Source: Tepidibacillus fermentans (GTDB lineage: Bacteria; Bacillota; Bacilli; Tepidibacillales; Tepidibacillaceae). Taken from it: a DNA stretch of 64,000 bases. This document shows positions 8,064-17,259 of this stretch, in pieces. The notes under the pieces were generated by a model. That model had not been told where the DNA came from and did no database searches. It was given only the letters and a program-made list of their open reading frames with translations. Each line of letters starts with the position of its first letter. Position 1 is the first letter of the stretch. The stretch spans positions 62,001-126,000 of the forward strand of contig NZ_SMAB01000001.1 of NCBI RefSeq assembly GCF_004342885.1, given 5' to 3'. The position numbers and the translations under genes are program-made.

Positions 8064-8779
8064 TATTTTTCACCTGCTTTTACCGGTTTCATATATTTTG
8101 GATGGAAGTCGCCTACATAAGCTGGAACTTCAACAACATCACGTTTCTCTATACTCAACTCTTTTTTTAATAGTTTAAAATAATCAAATAACCCAGCCAC
8201 CTGTAATCCAGCTTTCATATTTTCTTGATCGCCAATGGCATTGATTTGGTAAGGAAAGTGAATAAACTGATTATTCACTTGAATTTGATTTCCTACATTT
8301 CGAATCGCTGAATTGGATACAAGTCTTTGGCCATTTATTGAAATCGCTTGGGCCCCATTCGCTAATAATTCGTTCACAAGCGTTCGTAAATCATCATCAA
8401 CCACTAAATTCTCAATTGCTTGATCAGAGCTCGTTTGACCATTAGATTTTATCGTGATGATCAAACCTTTCCCCTTTACTGGCAGTAAACCAGCCATTAT
8501 TTCTGCCTTATTTAATTCTTCCTTCATGATATCCGTGGTTTCTTGATTCTTACTATTATTTTTATATTGAGACAAAAGTTCCTGCTTCTTCTCCAAATCT
8601 TTTAAAAGAGCCTCTTTTCTTTCCATCTCTTTACTTAGGTCTGTCCGAAGTTCAGTAATATCTCTTGAATTCAAGGTTAATAATTCCTGTGTGGAATGAT
8701 ATTGAATAGAGATCATAAAACCGATCGTCATACTAATTATGGTAATCGCTAATGGTATCTTCCGTTTTAGATGAAACAT
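8063..8779 (-). CDS. ylxX: DUF881 membrane-anchored protein YlxX
   Basis: 238 aa from ATG 8779, 28 codons inside the longest frame. This start lies 7 nt after the ylxW stop and is served by AGAGGA 10 nt upstream. One N-terminal membrane helix (IPLAITIISMTIGFMISIQY) is followed by a coiled coil (about residues 35-90) and a DUF881 domain with GKGLIITI, LVNELLANGAQAISINGQRL and NAIGDQENMKAGLQ. It is a paralogue of the adjacent ylxW. Function is unknown; both sit in the divIB-ftsA interval as in B. subtilis. Confidence 0.88.
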   Translation of the reverse strand: MFHLKRKIPLAITIISMTIGFMISIQYHSTQELLTLNSRDITELRTDLSKEMERKEALLKDLEKKQELLSQYKNNSKNQETTDIMKEELNKAEIMAGLLPVKGKGLIITIKSNGQTSSDQAIENLVVDDDLRTLVNELLANGAQAISINGQRLVSNSAIRNVGNQIQVNNQFIHFPYQINAIGDQENMKAGLQVAGLFDYFKLLKKELSIEKRDVVEVPAYVGDFHPKYMKPVKAGEK

Positions 8780-8786
8780 CTTTCGA

Positions 8787-9527
8787 TCATTCCTCTGCCT
8801 GAGATGTGTGTAATAAGGACAATTTATTTGTTTCAATTGTTCCCATATAACGTGGGATAACAACTTTGTCCACTTTTTGGGTTGTGATTTGAATTTCCCA
8901 GATCCGCAATGTATCTAATACCCCACCTGGTAACTCTAAGCCTTTTAATAGTGTATCAGGGTCGCCGATCGCTTTGATTTCAAATGGAGGTGCTTTCTTA
9001 ATTGAATTCACGAGAATCGTTGGTCCCACACATTTAATGGTACTCGTACTAATCATTCGCTCTCCGTTGACACTAATAGCCTCTGCACCTGAGGCAAATA
9101 ATTCATTCACCACTCTGCGTAAATCCTGTTCATGAACGATATAACTAGATACATCACCAGACATCTCTTTTGCTTTTTTGCTATCATTCAACGTAACAAT
9201 AAGACCTGGTCCTTCCACATCCATGAGACCAGCCAACATCCGACTATAATCGAGCGTTTCATGGATCTTAGTTGCTTCATCTTGGTTTGCTTGAGCCTTT
9301 TGTTCGATACTATGGATCTGATCTTCTACTTCTCGAATTTGCTCTTCCAATTTTTTATTCTCTTCTTTTTGACGGATTAGTTTTTCCTGGATTTGTTGTT
9401 CTTTATTCCAAGAATAAGCTATATCAGTCATTGTTCGTTTATTTGTCAACTGATACTGAAATCCTACTAAAAAGCCTAAAAATAATAGAACAATGCTTAA
9501 ATAGAGGTGTAACTTACTCACTTTCAT
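8787..9527 (-). CDS. ylxW: DUF881 membrane-anchored protein YlxW
   Basis: 246 aa. An N-terminal membrane helix (LYLSIVLLFLGFLVGF) is followed by a long coiled coil (about residues 38-80) and a DUF881 domain with GPGLIVTLNDS, VVNELFASGAEAISVNGERM and EIKAIGDPDTLLKGLELPGG. It is paralogous to ylxX directly downstream, an old tandem duplication conserved in Bacilli. Its ATG overlaps the divIB stop by 4 nt (ATGA). The extracytoplasmic domain has no assigned activity. Confidence 0.88.
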   Translation of the reverse strand: MKVSKLHLYLSIVLLFLGFLVGFQYQLTNKRTMTDIAYSWNKEQQIQEKLIRQKEENKKLEEQIREVEDQIHSIEQKAQANQDEATKIHETLDYSRMLAGLMDVEGPGLIVTLNDSKKAKEMSGDVSSYIVHEQDLRRVVNELFASGAEAISVNGERMISTSTIKCVGPTILVNSIKKAPPFEIKAIGDPDTLLKGLELPGGVLDTLRIWEIQITTQKVDKVVIPRYMGTIETNKLSLLHTSQAEE

Positions 9528-10288
9528 GAATGATCACCACTGTCTTTAAATTCCTCAAAACGAATGGATTCAAGCATATAAATATCGCCTAGTTTTGTCG
9601 TTTTTTCTTTCACATTTTCAATAATACTTGGGTAAAGATTCAAATTGTTTGCTAGTTTTTCAAGGGATACATGGACTTTATACCCCTCATTCATAATCAG
9701 TAAAAGTTGGGAAGGATCATCAACTTGTCCATTTTGACGGATTTCAGAAATCTGATCTAGAATAACGGGTTGAATTTTTTTTAATTGATCCGCCAATTTC
9801 GAAAGTAATCGTTGATCCTTCCATTCTGTGATTAAGGGTCCATTCATAAACTGACCATTCATCGGTTTTGGAACGAGATAACCATTTTCTAAGATAGGTA
9901 ACCATTCATTGTTTTTTTGCTGCAAAAAAGCAATCGGTTGATACTCTACGATTGAAATCTTTAACTTACTAGGAAACACTTTTTGAATCTCAACTTTTTT
10001 TATTTCCTGCAATTTTGCTAGTTTTTCTTCTAAGGATGAAGGGATTAAAAAGAAATACTGCATATTCAACCGAAGATTCCCTTGATCATAGATTTCTTTT
10101 TCCGTAAGAAAATGATTCCCTTGAATTTGTATATCTGTAATTCTACTAATGGATGAGTTAAAAAAAGCAATAATAGCTAAAACAAAAAAGAAAAATAATA
10201 TAAGGTTCAAAACTCTTCGACTTCGCTTTGGCTTCACTATTTTCTTTCGGTATGGAGGAATCGTTTGTACCGAACTCAACTTCATCAT
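9524..10288 (-). CDS. divIB: Division protein DivIB/FtsQ
   Basis: 254 aa bitopic protein: basic cytoplasmic tail (residues 1-27), one membrane helix (LNLILFFFFVLAIIAFF), a POTRA domain starting at ITDIQIQGNHFLTEKEIYDQ, then a beta domain. DivIB works with FtsL and DivIC in activating septal peptidoglycan synthesis. It starts 55 nt downstream of murA, with a hairpin between, and overlaps ylxW by 4 nt. Two adjacent ATGs make the start uncertain by one codon. Confidence 0.93.
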   Translation of the reverse strand: MMKLSSVQTIPPYRKKIVKPKRSRRVLNLILFFFFVLAIIAFFNSSISRITDIQIQGNHFLTEKEIYDQGNLRLNMQYFFLIPSSLEEKLAKLQEIKKVEIQKVFPSKLKISIVEYQPIAFLQQKNNEWLPILENGYLVPKPMNGQFMNGPLITEWKDQRLLSKLADQLKKIQPVILDQISEIRQNGQVDDPSQLLLIMNEGYKVHVSLEKLANNLNLYPSIIENVKEKTTKLGDIYMLESIRFEEFKDSGDHS

Positions 10289-10319
10289 CCTTATCCTTTG
10301 TACTTAACGGTTATCGCGT

Positions 10320-10344
10320 AAAAAGCGGCATGAAATATGCCGCT
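10320..10344 (-). terminator. Hairpin overlapping the murA stop (possible partial terminator)
   Basis: On the minus strand AGCGGCAT/ATGCCGCT (8-bp stem, 5-nt loop) is followed by five T residues. The stem begins in the murA TAG codon. Because divIB follows in the same direction after 55 nt, this may attenuate rather than fully end transcription. Confidence 0.6.
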
Positions 10345-11608
10345 AAAAAGTCTTTATTCTCTCTATATTTGCACCCAAAGATTGTAAAATTGCTTCTAGA
10401 TTCTCATAACCACGATCAATATGATAGATATCTCGAACCGTCGTTTTCCCTTCAGCAGCCATACCTGCAAGAACTAATGCGGCACCAGCCCTTAGATCAG
10501 AAGCTCTCACTTCTGTACCGAATAAACGATCTGTTCCTTGTATGATGGCTGCTCGACCTTCTATTTCAATTTTTGCTCCCATTGAAATTAATTGTTTGAC
10601 ATGCTTATATCGGGAATCAAAGACAGTTTCTTCAATCATACTCACCCCATCCGCTAATGACAACAAAGCCATAAATTGAGCTTGCATATCCGTTGGAAAA
10701 CCAGGATAGGGGGATGTCAAAATTCTTTTTACTGCTTTAAGTCGACGGTTTTCTCTTGTTACAATCATTTTATCATTGTCGTTTTCAAATTCAATACCAA
10801 CATATTGAAGATATTCAATTACTTTTGATAAATGGGCCGGAATTACATTCTTTAAGGCAATTTTCCCTCCAGTCATTCCGACAGCAGCCATAAATGTAGC
10901 TGCAGCAATTCGATCAGGAATGATTTGGTAATAGGGTACAGAATGAAGTCGGTCCACACCTTCAATGGTAATCACTTCAGTTCCTGCCCCAGAGACCCTT
11001 GCCCCCATCATATTCAGGAAATTCTGTAAATCAACTATCTCCGGTTCTTTTGCAGCGTGGATAATCTTTGTTATCCCTTTCGCTCTAGTAGCAGCCATCA
11101 TAATGTTCTCCGTTGCCCCAACACTTGGATAATCGAGAACAATCGTGGCCCCTTGTAATCGATCTGTACGACAAACAATCCGATTCTCTAACTCCTCAAT
11201 CTTTGCACCTAATGCTTCTAACCCTTTTAGATGTAGGTCTATTTTTCGTTCACCAATGGCACACCCACCCGGTCGGAAAACGGTAACTTCATGAAAGCGT
11301 GCCAGCAAAGGTCCCATCAGAAAGATCGATGATCTCATTTGCGACATCAATTCTTCAGGTACTTCTGTTGATATTATTGAACGAGTATCTAAAGAAATCG
11401 TATGTTGTTCTTGGTTTACATTCACTCCTAGTTTGGCTAGGATTTGAACCATGACATCAATATCTAATAGTTGAGGAATGTCATCGATTTGATGTATCCC
11501 CTCAGCTAAAAGGGATGCTGCAAGAATCGGAAGTGCAGCATTTTTCGCCCCTTGTATTTTTATGTTTCCTGAAAGAGGTCTTCCACCTTCGATGATAAAA
11601 CTTTCCAA
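10343..11608 (-). CDS. murA: UDP-N-acetylglucosamine 1-carboxyvinyltransferase MurA
   Basis: 421 aa, full length. It transfers enolpyruvate from PEP to UDP-GlcNAc, the first committed step of peptidoglycan synthesis and the fosfomycin target. The catalytic Cys is C116 (RPGGCAIGERKIDLH) and K22 (AKNAALP) is the usual UDP-sugar-binding lysine. The start is TTG 11608 with GGAGGTG upstream. Its location between murB and divIB differs from B. subtilis, where murAA lies outside the dcw cluster. Confidence 0.97.
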   Translation of the reverse strand: MESFIIEGGRPLSGNIKIQGAKNAALPILAASLLAEGIHQIDDIPQLLDIDVMVQILAKLGVNVNQEQHTISLDTRSIISTEVPEELMSQMRSSIFLMGPLLARFHEVTVFRPGGCAIGERKIDLHLKGLEALGAKIEELENRIVCRTDRLQGATIVLDYPSVGATENIMMAATRAKGITKIIHAAKEPEIVDLQNFLNMMGARVSGAGTEVITIEGVDRLHSVPYYQIIPDRIAAATFMAAVGMTGGKIALKNVIPAHLSKVIEYLQYVGIEFENDNDKMIVTRENRRLKAVKRILTSPYPGFPTDMQAQFMALLSLADGVSMIEETVFDSRYKHVKQLISMGAKIEIEGRAAIIQGTDRLFGTEVRASDLRAGAALVLAGMAAEGKTTVRDIYHIDRGYENLEAILQSLGANIERIKTF

Positions 11609-11623
11609 AGTTTCACCTCCGAT

Positions 11624-12529
11624 TTATCCCTCACCAATCACTTCCACTTCAGGTTTTAGCCTAATCTTATAAGCTTCCCAAACTTTATCCTGAACGGTTT
11701 GAATTAAGGAGAGGACATCATTCGCCGTAGCTTGACCTACATTCACAATAAAATTTGCATGCATCATAGAGATCTGCGCACCACCAATTTGATAACCTTT
11801 TAAACCAAGTTCTTCGATTAAACGTGCAGCATAATCACCCTCTGGATTACGAAATACACTTCCAGCACAAGGTAGGTGGTATGGTTGTGTCTTTGTTCGA
11901 CGTTCTTTAAATCGTACCATTTGTTCAATAATTTCTTTTCGGTCACCAAGCTTCAATTGAAAAAGAACAGATAAAAGAATTCCTTTTTCTTTCTGTAAAC
12001 GCGATGTTCGATAAGCAAAATCAAATTCTTGATTAGACCATTTTACAATTCTTCCGTTTTCTAAAAGAATCTCTGCTTCAACGAGTATCTTTGAGATATC
12101 AGATCCATGGGCACCAGCATTCATATAGACCGCCCCACCAATCTTTCCTGGAATACCGCCTGCGAACTCAAAGCCCGTTAAGCTTTTTTTAGCCGCCAGA
12201 TTTGCTAGACGGATGATAGAAACATTGGCACCTACTAAAACATGATGTTCATTAAATTCAATCTGTTCGAAGTCTGCAGAATCTAGATGAAGAATCGCTC
12301 CCCGATAACCACGATCGCGAACAAGCAAATTTGACCCTTTTCCTATCACTTTCCATGGAATTTGCTCTTCAGTTAAAATCAGAATGGTTTCCACTAACTT
12401 TTCTCGATTTTTTGGAATAATGAACCCATCGGCAACTCCGCCTATTTTCCACGAAGTATGTTTGGATAAGGGTTCATTTTCAAATATTTCTCCGACATTG
12501 GCTTGTTTTAGTCTGTTAATCCAATTCAT
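11624..12529 (-). CDS. murB: UDP-N-acetylenolpyruvoylglucosamine reductase MurB
   Basis: 301 aa FAD-dependent reductase that uses NADPH to make UDP-MurNAc. The FAD-binding motifs IGKGSNLLVRD and FEFAGGIPGKIGGAVYMNAGAHG are present. The active-site serine lies in AGSVFRNPEGDYAA, and a catalytic glutamate is expected in the C-terminal KPEVEVIGEG. Length and motifs fit the Bacillus-type enzyme. It is 15 bp upstream of murA and 73 bp downstream of murG. Confidence 0.97.
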   Translation of the reverse strand: MNWINRLKQANVGEIFENEPLSKHTSWKIGGVADGFIIPKNREKLVETILILTEEQIPWKVIGKGSNLLVRDRGYRGAILHLDSADFEQIEFNEHHVLVGANVSIIRLANLAAKKSLTGFEFAGGIPGKIGGAVYMNAGAHGSDISKILVEAEILLENGRIVKWSNQEFDFAYRTSRLQKEKGILLSVLFQLKLGDRKEIIEQMVRFKERRTKTQPYHLPCAGSVFRNPEGDYAARLIEELGLKGYQIGGAQISMMHANFIVNVGQATANDVLSLIQTVQDKVWEAYKIRLKPEVEVIGEG

Positions 12530-12602
12530 AAAACACTATCCCCCTAAATATCACTGGGTCATACGATATATTATGTCTTTTTACCGAATTTGTGACAGCG
12601 GC

Positions 12603-13718
12603 CTAATTTTTTGTATGCAATAATGTCTTCATGATCGACACCATTCTACCCGCAGCATCGGGTTGTCCAATCATTTTAGACGCGTGAACCACTTTTTCCC
12701 GATTTTGCTCGTTCATCATCTCTAAAATGGTTTCTAAAAGGAGTTGTCCATTTAATTCTTTTTCACGAATCATTTTGGCTGCCCCTTGTTCTTCTAACCA
12801 CTTCGCGTTTTTCTCTTGATGGTTGTTTGTTACATAAGGAGATGGGATTAATATGGCTGGGACTCCCAAAGCCGTAATCTCAGCTAATGTTGAGGCACCA
12901 GCACGACTAACGATTAAACTCGTCGCAGCTAAAATTTCCGGCATGTTATATAAAAATGGAAAAATCGAGACATTGGAGTATTGATTCAAATCAATCCCTC
13001 TGTTTTTGATTTCTTTTTGAATATTTTCATAATGAACTTCACCTGTTACATAAACAAAATGGTAATCTTCATATTGTGTTAATGAAGGTAAAACTTCCAA
13101 AAAACTTTCATTGATCGCTTTTGCACCGCGACTACCACCAACAAAGAGAATAATTCTCTTACTTGGCGAAATTCCCAATGCTTGAAATCCATTCATTGGA
13201 TTCGCATTTACAACTTCAGTTGCACGAGGGTTACCTGTCAACTCAATTCTCTTCGCATTAGAAAAATACGGTCTTGCCCCTTCAAAGCTAATCGCTACTA
13301 CATCAACAAAACGAGAAAGAAATTGATTTGTTAGACCTGGTATTACATTTTGTTCATGAATGATGGTTGGAATTTTTTCCTTACTAGCAGCATAAAGAAC
13401 TGGTCCACAAACATAGCCACCAGTTCCGATTACAATATCAGGTTGAAACTCCCTGAGATATTTTTTTGATGTTTGAACACCTTTTAAAAAACGTAAAATT
13501 GTTTTGACATTATCAAAAGATAGTTTTCGTTTAAAACCAGTAATCTCAATCTCAACAAAAGAAAATCCTGCTTTTTCGACGATCCCTTTTTCTAATCCTT
13601 TTTTTGAACCAATATATAAAAATTCTGCGTTAGGAACCTGCTTTTTGATCTCCTTCGCCATTGCTAATGCTGGATAAATATGACCTCCTGTTCCTCCGCC
13701 AGATAAAACAACCTTCAT
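12603..13718 (-). CDS. murG: Lipid II-forming GlcNAc transferase MurG
   Basis: 371 aa GT-B glycosyltransferase that adds GlcNAc from UDP-GlcNAc to lipid I on the inner membrane face. The N-terminal G loop GGGTGGHIYPALA, second loop GTGGYVCGP and C-terminal donor motifs GGSRGAKAIN and SRAGASTLAEI are intact. It starts 15 nt after the spoVE stop and is followed by murB, the B. subtilis order. Confidence 0.98.
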   Translation of the reverse strand: MKVVLSGGGTGGHIYPALAMAKEIKKQVPNAEFLYIGSKKGLEKGIVEKAGFSFVEIEITGFKRKLSFDNVKTILRFLKGVQTSKKYLREFQPDIVIGTGGYVCGPVLYAASKEKIPTIIHEQNVIPGLTNQFLSRFVDVVAISFEGARPYFSNAKRIELTGNPRATEVVNANPMNGFQALGISPSKRIILFVGGSRGAKAINESFLEVLPSLTQYEDYHFVYVTGEVHYENIQKEIKNRGIDLNQYSNVSIFPFLYNMPEILAATSLIVSRAGASTLAEITALGVPAILIPSPYVTNNHQEKNAKWLEEQGAAKMIREKELNGQLLLETILEMMNEQNREKVVHASKMIGQPDAAGRMVSIMKTLLHTKN

Positions 13719-13733
13719 TTCTCATCACCACAT

Positions 13734-14831
13734 TTAACGCGAAAATCGCGAAATATTTAGTAAAATTCCAATTGCAGTTAAGGTTAAGGTGAGTGAAGAA
13801 CCACCATAACTTAATAATGGAAGTGTAATACCAGTAACAGGAAACATTCCGATGACGACACCAATATTGATAATTACTTGAATAGCAACCATCCCAATAA
13901 TACCAGTCGCAAGAAAACTTCCAAATAGATCAGGAGCCGTGATTGCTACTCGTAATCCCCGCCAAAACAGAATGAGGAACAGAATTAATACCGTAGCTCC
14001 TCCAATAAATCCCAGTTCTTCTGAGAGAATCGCAAAGATAAAATCAGTTTGTGGCTCAGGTACATAGAGATGTTTTTGCCGACTCATCCCAAGGCCTAAT
14101 CCTAATAATCCACCCGGTCCGATTGCATATAAGGATTGAATAAGCTGATAACCAGTACCAAGCGGATCAGACCAAGGATCTAAGAATGCCCAAATCCGTT
14201 TCATCCGATAGGGAGCAGCAGCAATTAACCCGGCAAAACCCACGACTCCAACTAATCCTAAACCAACGAGATGTTTGATTCTCATACCAGAAACATACAT
14301 CATTAAAATCGATGTTCCCACTAAAACAGTACCCGTTCCTAAATCCGGTTGTAACATGATTAAAGCAAAAGCAGCTCCAATAATTCCCAAGGGAGGCAAA
14401 AGCCCTTTGGTGAAATAGATGATTTTATTTTGTCGTTCAGATAAGAACTTCGCTAGAAAGATAATCATACCTAGTTTCGTGAATTCGGAAGGCTGAATAC
14501 TAAAAGCACCAACACCTAGCCAACTGGTTGCTCCACCTCTTGTTAAACCAACACCAGGAATTAATACTAAAATCAGTAAGGCAAAGCTGACCATCAGTGC
14601 TACTTTTGCCCACTGTTTCCATACCCAATAATCAATATTTATCGTGACATATAAAGCTGCAATTCCTAACAGTGCAAAAAGAATTTGACGTTTCACATAA
14701 AAATACCAATCCCCAACTTCACGATAAGCCAATACGGCACTAGCACTATAAACCATCACAATACCGATTCCAAGTAGCAAGATCGTGGAAAGGATAATCC
14801 ACCAATCAGGATTTGATCTTGATTTTGTCAT
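13734..14831 (-). CDS. spoVE: SEDS peptidoglycan glycosyltransferase SpoVE/FtsW
   Basis: 365 aa from ATG 14831. An ATG five codons earlier has no ribosome site, whereas GGGGG sits 8 nt before the chosen one. About ten membrane segments, with SEDS motifs GGATSWLGVGAFSIQPSEFTK, SLYAIGPGGLLGLGLG, QTDFIFAILSEELGF and GLTLPLLSYGGSS-like GITLPLLSYGGSS. SEDS proteins polymerise lipid II together with a class B PBP. Position between murD and murG matches spoVE, which in B. subtilis serves spore cortex synthesis. Whether it also acts as the vegetative FtsW cannot be decided here. Confidence 0.9.
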   Translation of the reverse strand: MTKSRSNPDWWIILSTILLLGIGIVMVYSASAVLAYREVGDWYFYVKRQILFALLGIAALYVTINIDYWVWKQWAKVALMVSFALLILVLIPGVGLTRGGATSWLGVGAFSIQPSEFTKLGMIIFLAKFLSERQNKIIYFTKGLLPPLGIIGAAFALIMLQPDLGTGTVLVGTSILMMYVSGMRIKHLVGLGLVGVVGFAGLIAAAPYRMKRIWAFLDPWSDPLGTGYQLIQSLYAIGPGGLLGLGLGMSRQKHLYVPEPQTDFIFAILSEELGFIGGATVLILFLILFWRGLRVAITAPDLFGSFLATGIIGMVAIQVIINIGVVIGMFPVTGITLPLLSYGGSSLTLTLTAIGILLNISRFSR

Positions 14832-14875
14832 TGATAAAACCCCCATCGTGTGTAGTACAGCTTGTATCAGCCTCT

Positions 14876-16231
14876 CTAAATTTTATGCACAGCTTCCTTA
14901 AACATTCGTCCTCGTTCTTCAAAAGAGGAGAACATATCCCAACTTGCGCATGCCGGAGATAATAAAACGACATCACCCGAAATGGCTGTGCGAGCGGCTA
15001 ATTCCACTGCACTATCTACATTATCGACGGTGTAAATGCGATCTAATCCTGCGAGTTTGGCAACCTTTGAAAGTTTTTCGGCGGTTTGGCCAAAGGTGAT
15101 CAATTCTTTGACATGTTGTTCAAAGGGTTCAATCAATTCATGAAAATCAATACCACGATCAAGACCACCTGCAATGAGAATCACTTTTTGGGGAAATGAT
15201 TTTAGTGCTGTAATCGTTGCCGTTGGATTGGTTGCTTTGGAATCGTTATAATATGTTACCTGATTGGGAGTGGTTCGAACAAATTCTAATCGGTGTTCCA
15301 CACCTTTAAAATCTCGTAAAACTTCCCGAATGATTTCTACATCAACACCATAAAGTCTAGTTGCTGTTATGGCAGCTAACACATTTTCTACATTATGTTC
15401 CCCTTTTAAGGAAAGTTCAGATACAGGAAGTATAGACTCTGTTCTTTCTTGATCTTTCCAATAAATGATTCCTTTCGATACATAAGTTCCTCTCTCTACT
15501 TCGTATTTCTTTGAGAATTGGAAAATTTGACTTTTTATCGACGGAATCAATTTTACACATTCTTCACAATCTACATTCAAAACAGCATAATCCTCAGGAG
15601 TTTGATTCTGGAACAGCTTGGCTTTTGATAAGATATAATCCTCCATTGATTTATGATAATCCAAATGTGCAGGATAAATATTGATAATTACCCCGATCTT
15701 TGGACGAAATGACTGAGTACCTTTTAGTTGAAACGAACTAAGTTCTGTAACAAGAACTTGGTTCTCATTGGCTAAAAATGCTTGTTCACTAACGACAGTT
15801 CCAATATTGCCTGCAACGATCGGATTTAATCCTGCTTGTTCGATAATCTCACCAATTAATGTTGTTGTTGTTGTCTTCCCATTTGATCCGGTAATCCCGA
15901 TAAATGGAGCCTTTGATAGTTGATAAGCCACCTCTACCTCTGTAATCACTGGGATCTGTAAGGATAACGCCGTTTGAATTGGAGGTATATGATATGGGAT
16001 TCCTGGATTCTTAATGACGAGATCAGTTTCATACGAAATTAAGTCATCTGGGTGAGAACCACAGATGACCTTGATACCTAAGCTCTCTAATTCATTTTTT
16101 CCCTTACATTGTTCCTCTGGCTTTGCGTCATTTACAATGACCTTTGCTCCAAGTTTTTGTAATATCTTTGCAACAGCTGTCCCACTCTTTGCTAATCCCA
16201 AAACAATGATTTGTTTATCTCTAAAATTCAT
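14876..16231 (-). CDS. murD: UDP-N-acetylmuramoylalanine-D-glutamate ligase MurD
   Basis: 451 aa from ATG 16231, which shares one base with the mraY stop (TAATG) and has GAGGTG 8 nt upstream. A longer frame exists but overlaps mraY with no ribosome site. It adds D-glutamate to UDP-MurNAc-L-Ala using ATP. Visible are the N-terminal Rossmann motif GLAKSGTAVAKIL, P-loop GITGSNGKTTTTTLIGE, central HRLEFVR and C-terminal DSKATNPTAT and ACASWDMF. Translation is probably coupled to mraY. Confidence 0.97.
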   Translation of the reverse strand: MNFRDKQIIVLGLAKSGTAVAKILQKLGAKVIVNDAKPEEQCKGKNELESLGIKVICGSHPDDLISYETDLVIKNPGIPYHIPPIQTALSLQIPVITEVEVAYQLSKAPFIGITGSNGKTTTTTLIGEIIEQAGLNPIVAGNIGTVVSEQAFLANENQVLVTELSSFQLKGTQSFRPKIGVIINIYPAHLDYHKSMEDYILSKAKLFQNQTPEDYAVLNVDCEECVKLIPSIKSQIFQFSKKYEVERGTYVSKGIIYWKDQERTESILPVSELSLKGEHNVENVLAAITATRLYGVDVEIIREVLRDFKGVEHRLEFVRTTPNQVTYYNDSKATNPTATITALKSFPQKVILIAGGLDRGIDFHELIEPFEQHVKELITFGQTAEKLSKVAKLAGLDRIYTVDNVDSAVELAARTAISGDVVLLSPACASWDMFSSFEERGRMFKEAVHKI

Positions 16232-17193
16232 TATCTCAACACCTCTAGATAAACTCCAATGCCAGCAAAAATGAATCCCACTAACCAAAAGACCATCACA
16301 ACTTTCCATTCAGTCCAACCAGAAAGTTCAAAATGATGATGAATTGGGCTCATGCGAAAGACTCGTTTTCCTCGGGTTTGGAATGATATGACTTGAATAA
16401 TAACCGATAAGGTCTCTATCACATATACCCCACCGATAATAACCAGTAATAGTTCGGTTTTGGTCAGAATGGCCATGGTCGCTAATGCACCACCAATTCC
16501 TAACGAACCGGTGTCTCCCATAAAGACCTTCGCTGGATGTGCATTAAAAATTAAAAATCCCAGCACAGCGCCAACCATGGCTGCACCGAAAATGGCGACT
16601 TCAAATTGAGAGTTACTTAAAGCAATGATCGAAAAAGCACCGAAAGAAATCGCGCTACTTCCTGCCAACAATCCATCGACTCCATCCGTTAAATTGACTG
16701 CGTTGGAAGACCCGACGGTCATAAAGATTAAAAAAGGAAAATAAAGCCATTTTAAATCAATTCCCCAAGATAGTCCAGGAATATAAAGTGCTGTGTCAAA
16801 TCCTTGTTTTTGCAAAAAATAGTATAGCACAACTCCAATAAATAATTGGCCAAACAATTTTTGTCTGGCGGTTAACCCTAAGTTCCTTCGTTTGATGATT
16901 TTGATAAAGTCATCTAAGAATCCTAGAAAACCAAACCCCAATGTCACAAATAATAACAAGTAGAGATTCGTGGTATGTGGAGCGAATTTCAATACAGTAA
17001 AAATAAGTGCTAAATAAATGATGATCCCACCCATCGTTGGTGTCCCAGATTTGGCTTGATGGGATTTTGGACCTTCTTCACGAATAGACTGTCCTGCCTT
17101 CAATCTTCTTAATACGGGAATAAATAAAGGACCAAGGAGAGTCGATATTAAAAGTGACGCAATGATCGTATAAATAATAATCCGAAGTTCCAT
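16231..17193 (-). CDS. mraY: Phospho-N-acetylmuramoyl-pentapeptide transferase MraY
   Basis: 320 aa with about ten membrane helices. It transfers phospho-MurNAc-pentapeptide to undecaprenyl phosphate, giving lipid I. Catalytic motifs are present: GTPTMGGI near residue 50, FLDDFIKI near 95, [12 protein letters not shown] near 170, [12 protein letters not shown] near 225 and the [13 protein letters not shown] loop near 285. It overlaps murD by one base and follows murF after 66 bp. Confidence 0.98.
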   Translation of the reverse strand: MELRIIIYTIIASLLISTLLGPLFIPVLRRLKAGQSIREEGPKSHQAKSGTPTMGGIIIYLALIFTVLKFAPHTTNLYLLLFVTLGFGFLGFLDDFIKIIKRRNLGLTARQKLFGQLFIGVVLYYFLQKQGFDTALYIPGLSWGIDLKWLYFPFLIFMTVGSSNAVNLTDGVDGLLAGSSAISFGAFSIIALSNSQFEVAIFGAAMVGAVLGFLIFNAHPAKVFMGDTGSLGIGGALATMAILTKTELLLVIIGGVYVIETLSVIIQVISFQTRGKRVFRMSPIHHHFELSGWTEWKVVMVFWLVGFIFAGIGVYLEVLR

Positions 17194-17259
17194 TGTTCTC
17201 TTCTCCTTCTGTTTCCTCAGAAAATAACTAATCCAATGATTGGAAGATAAATAGGCGAT

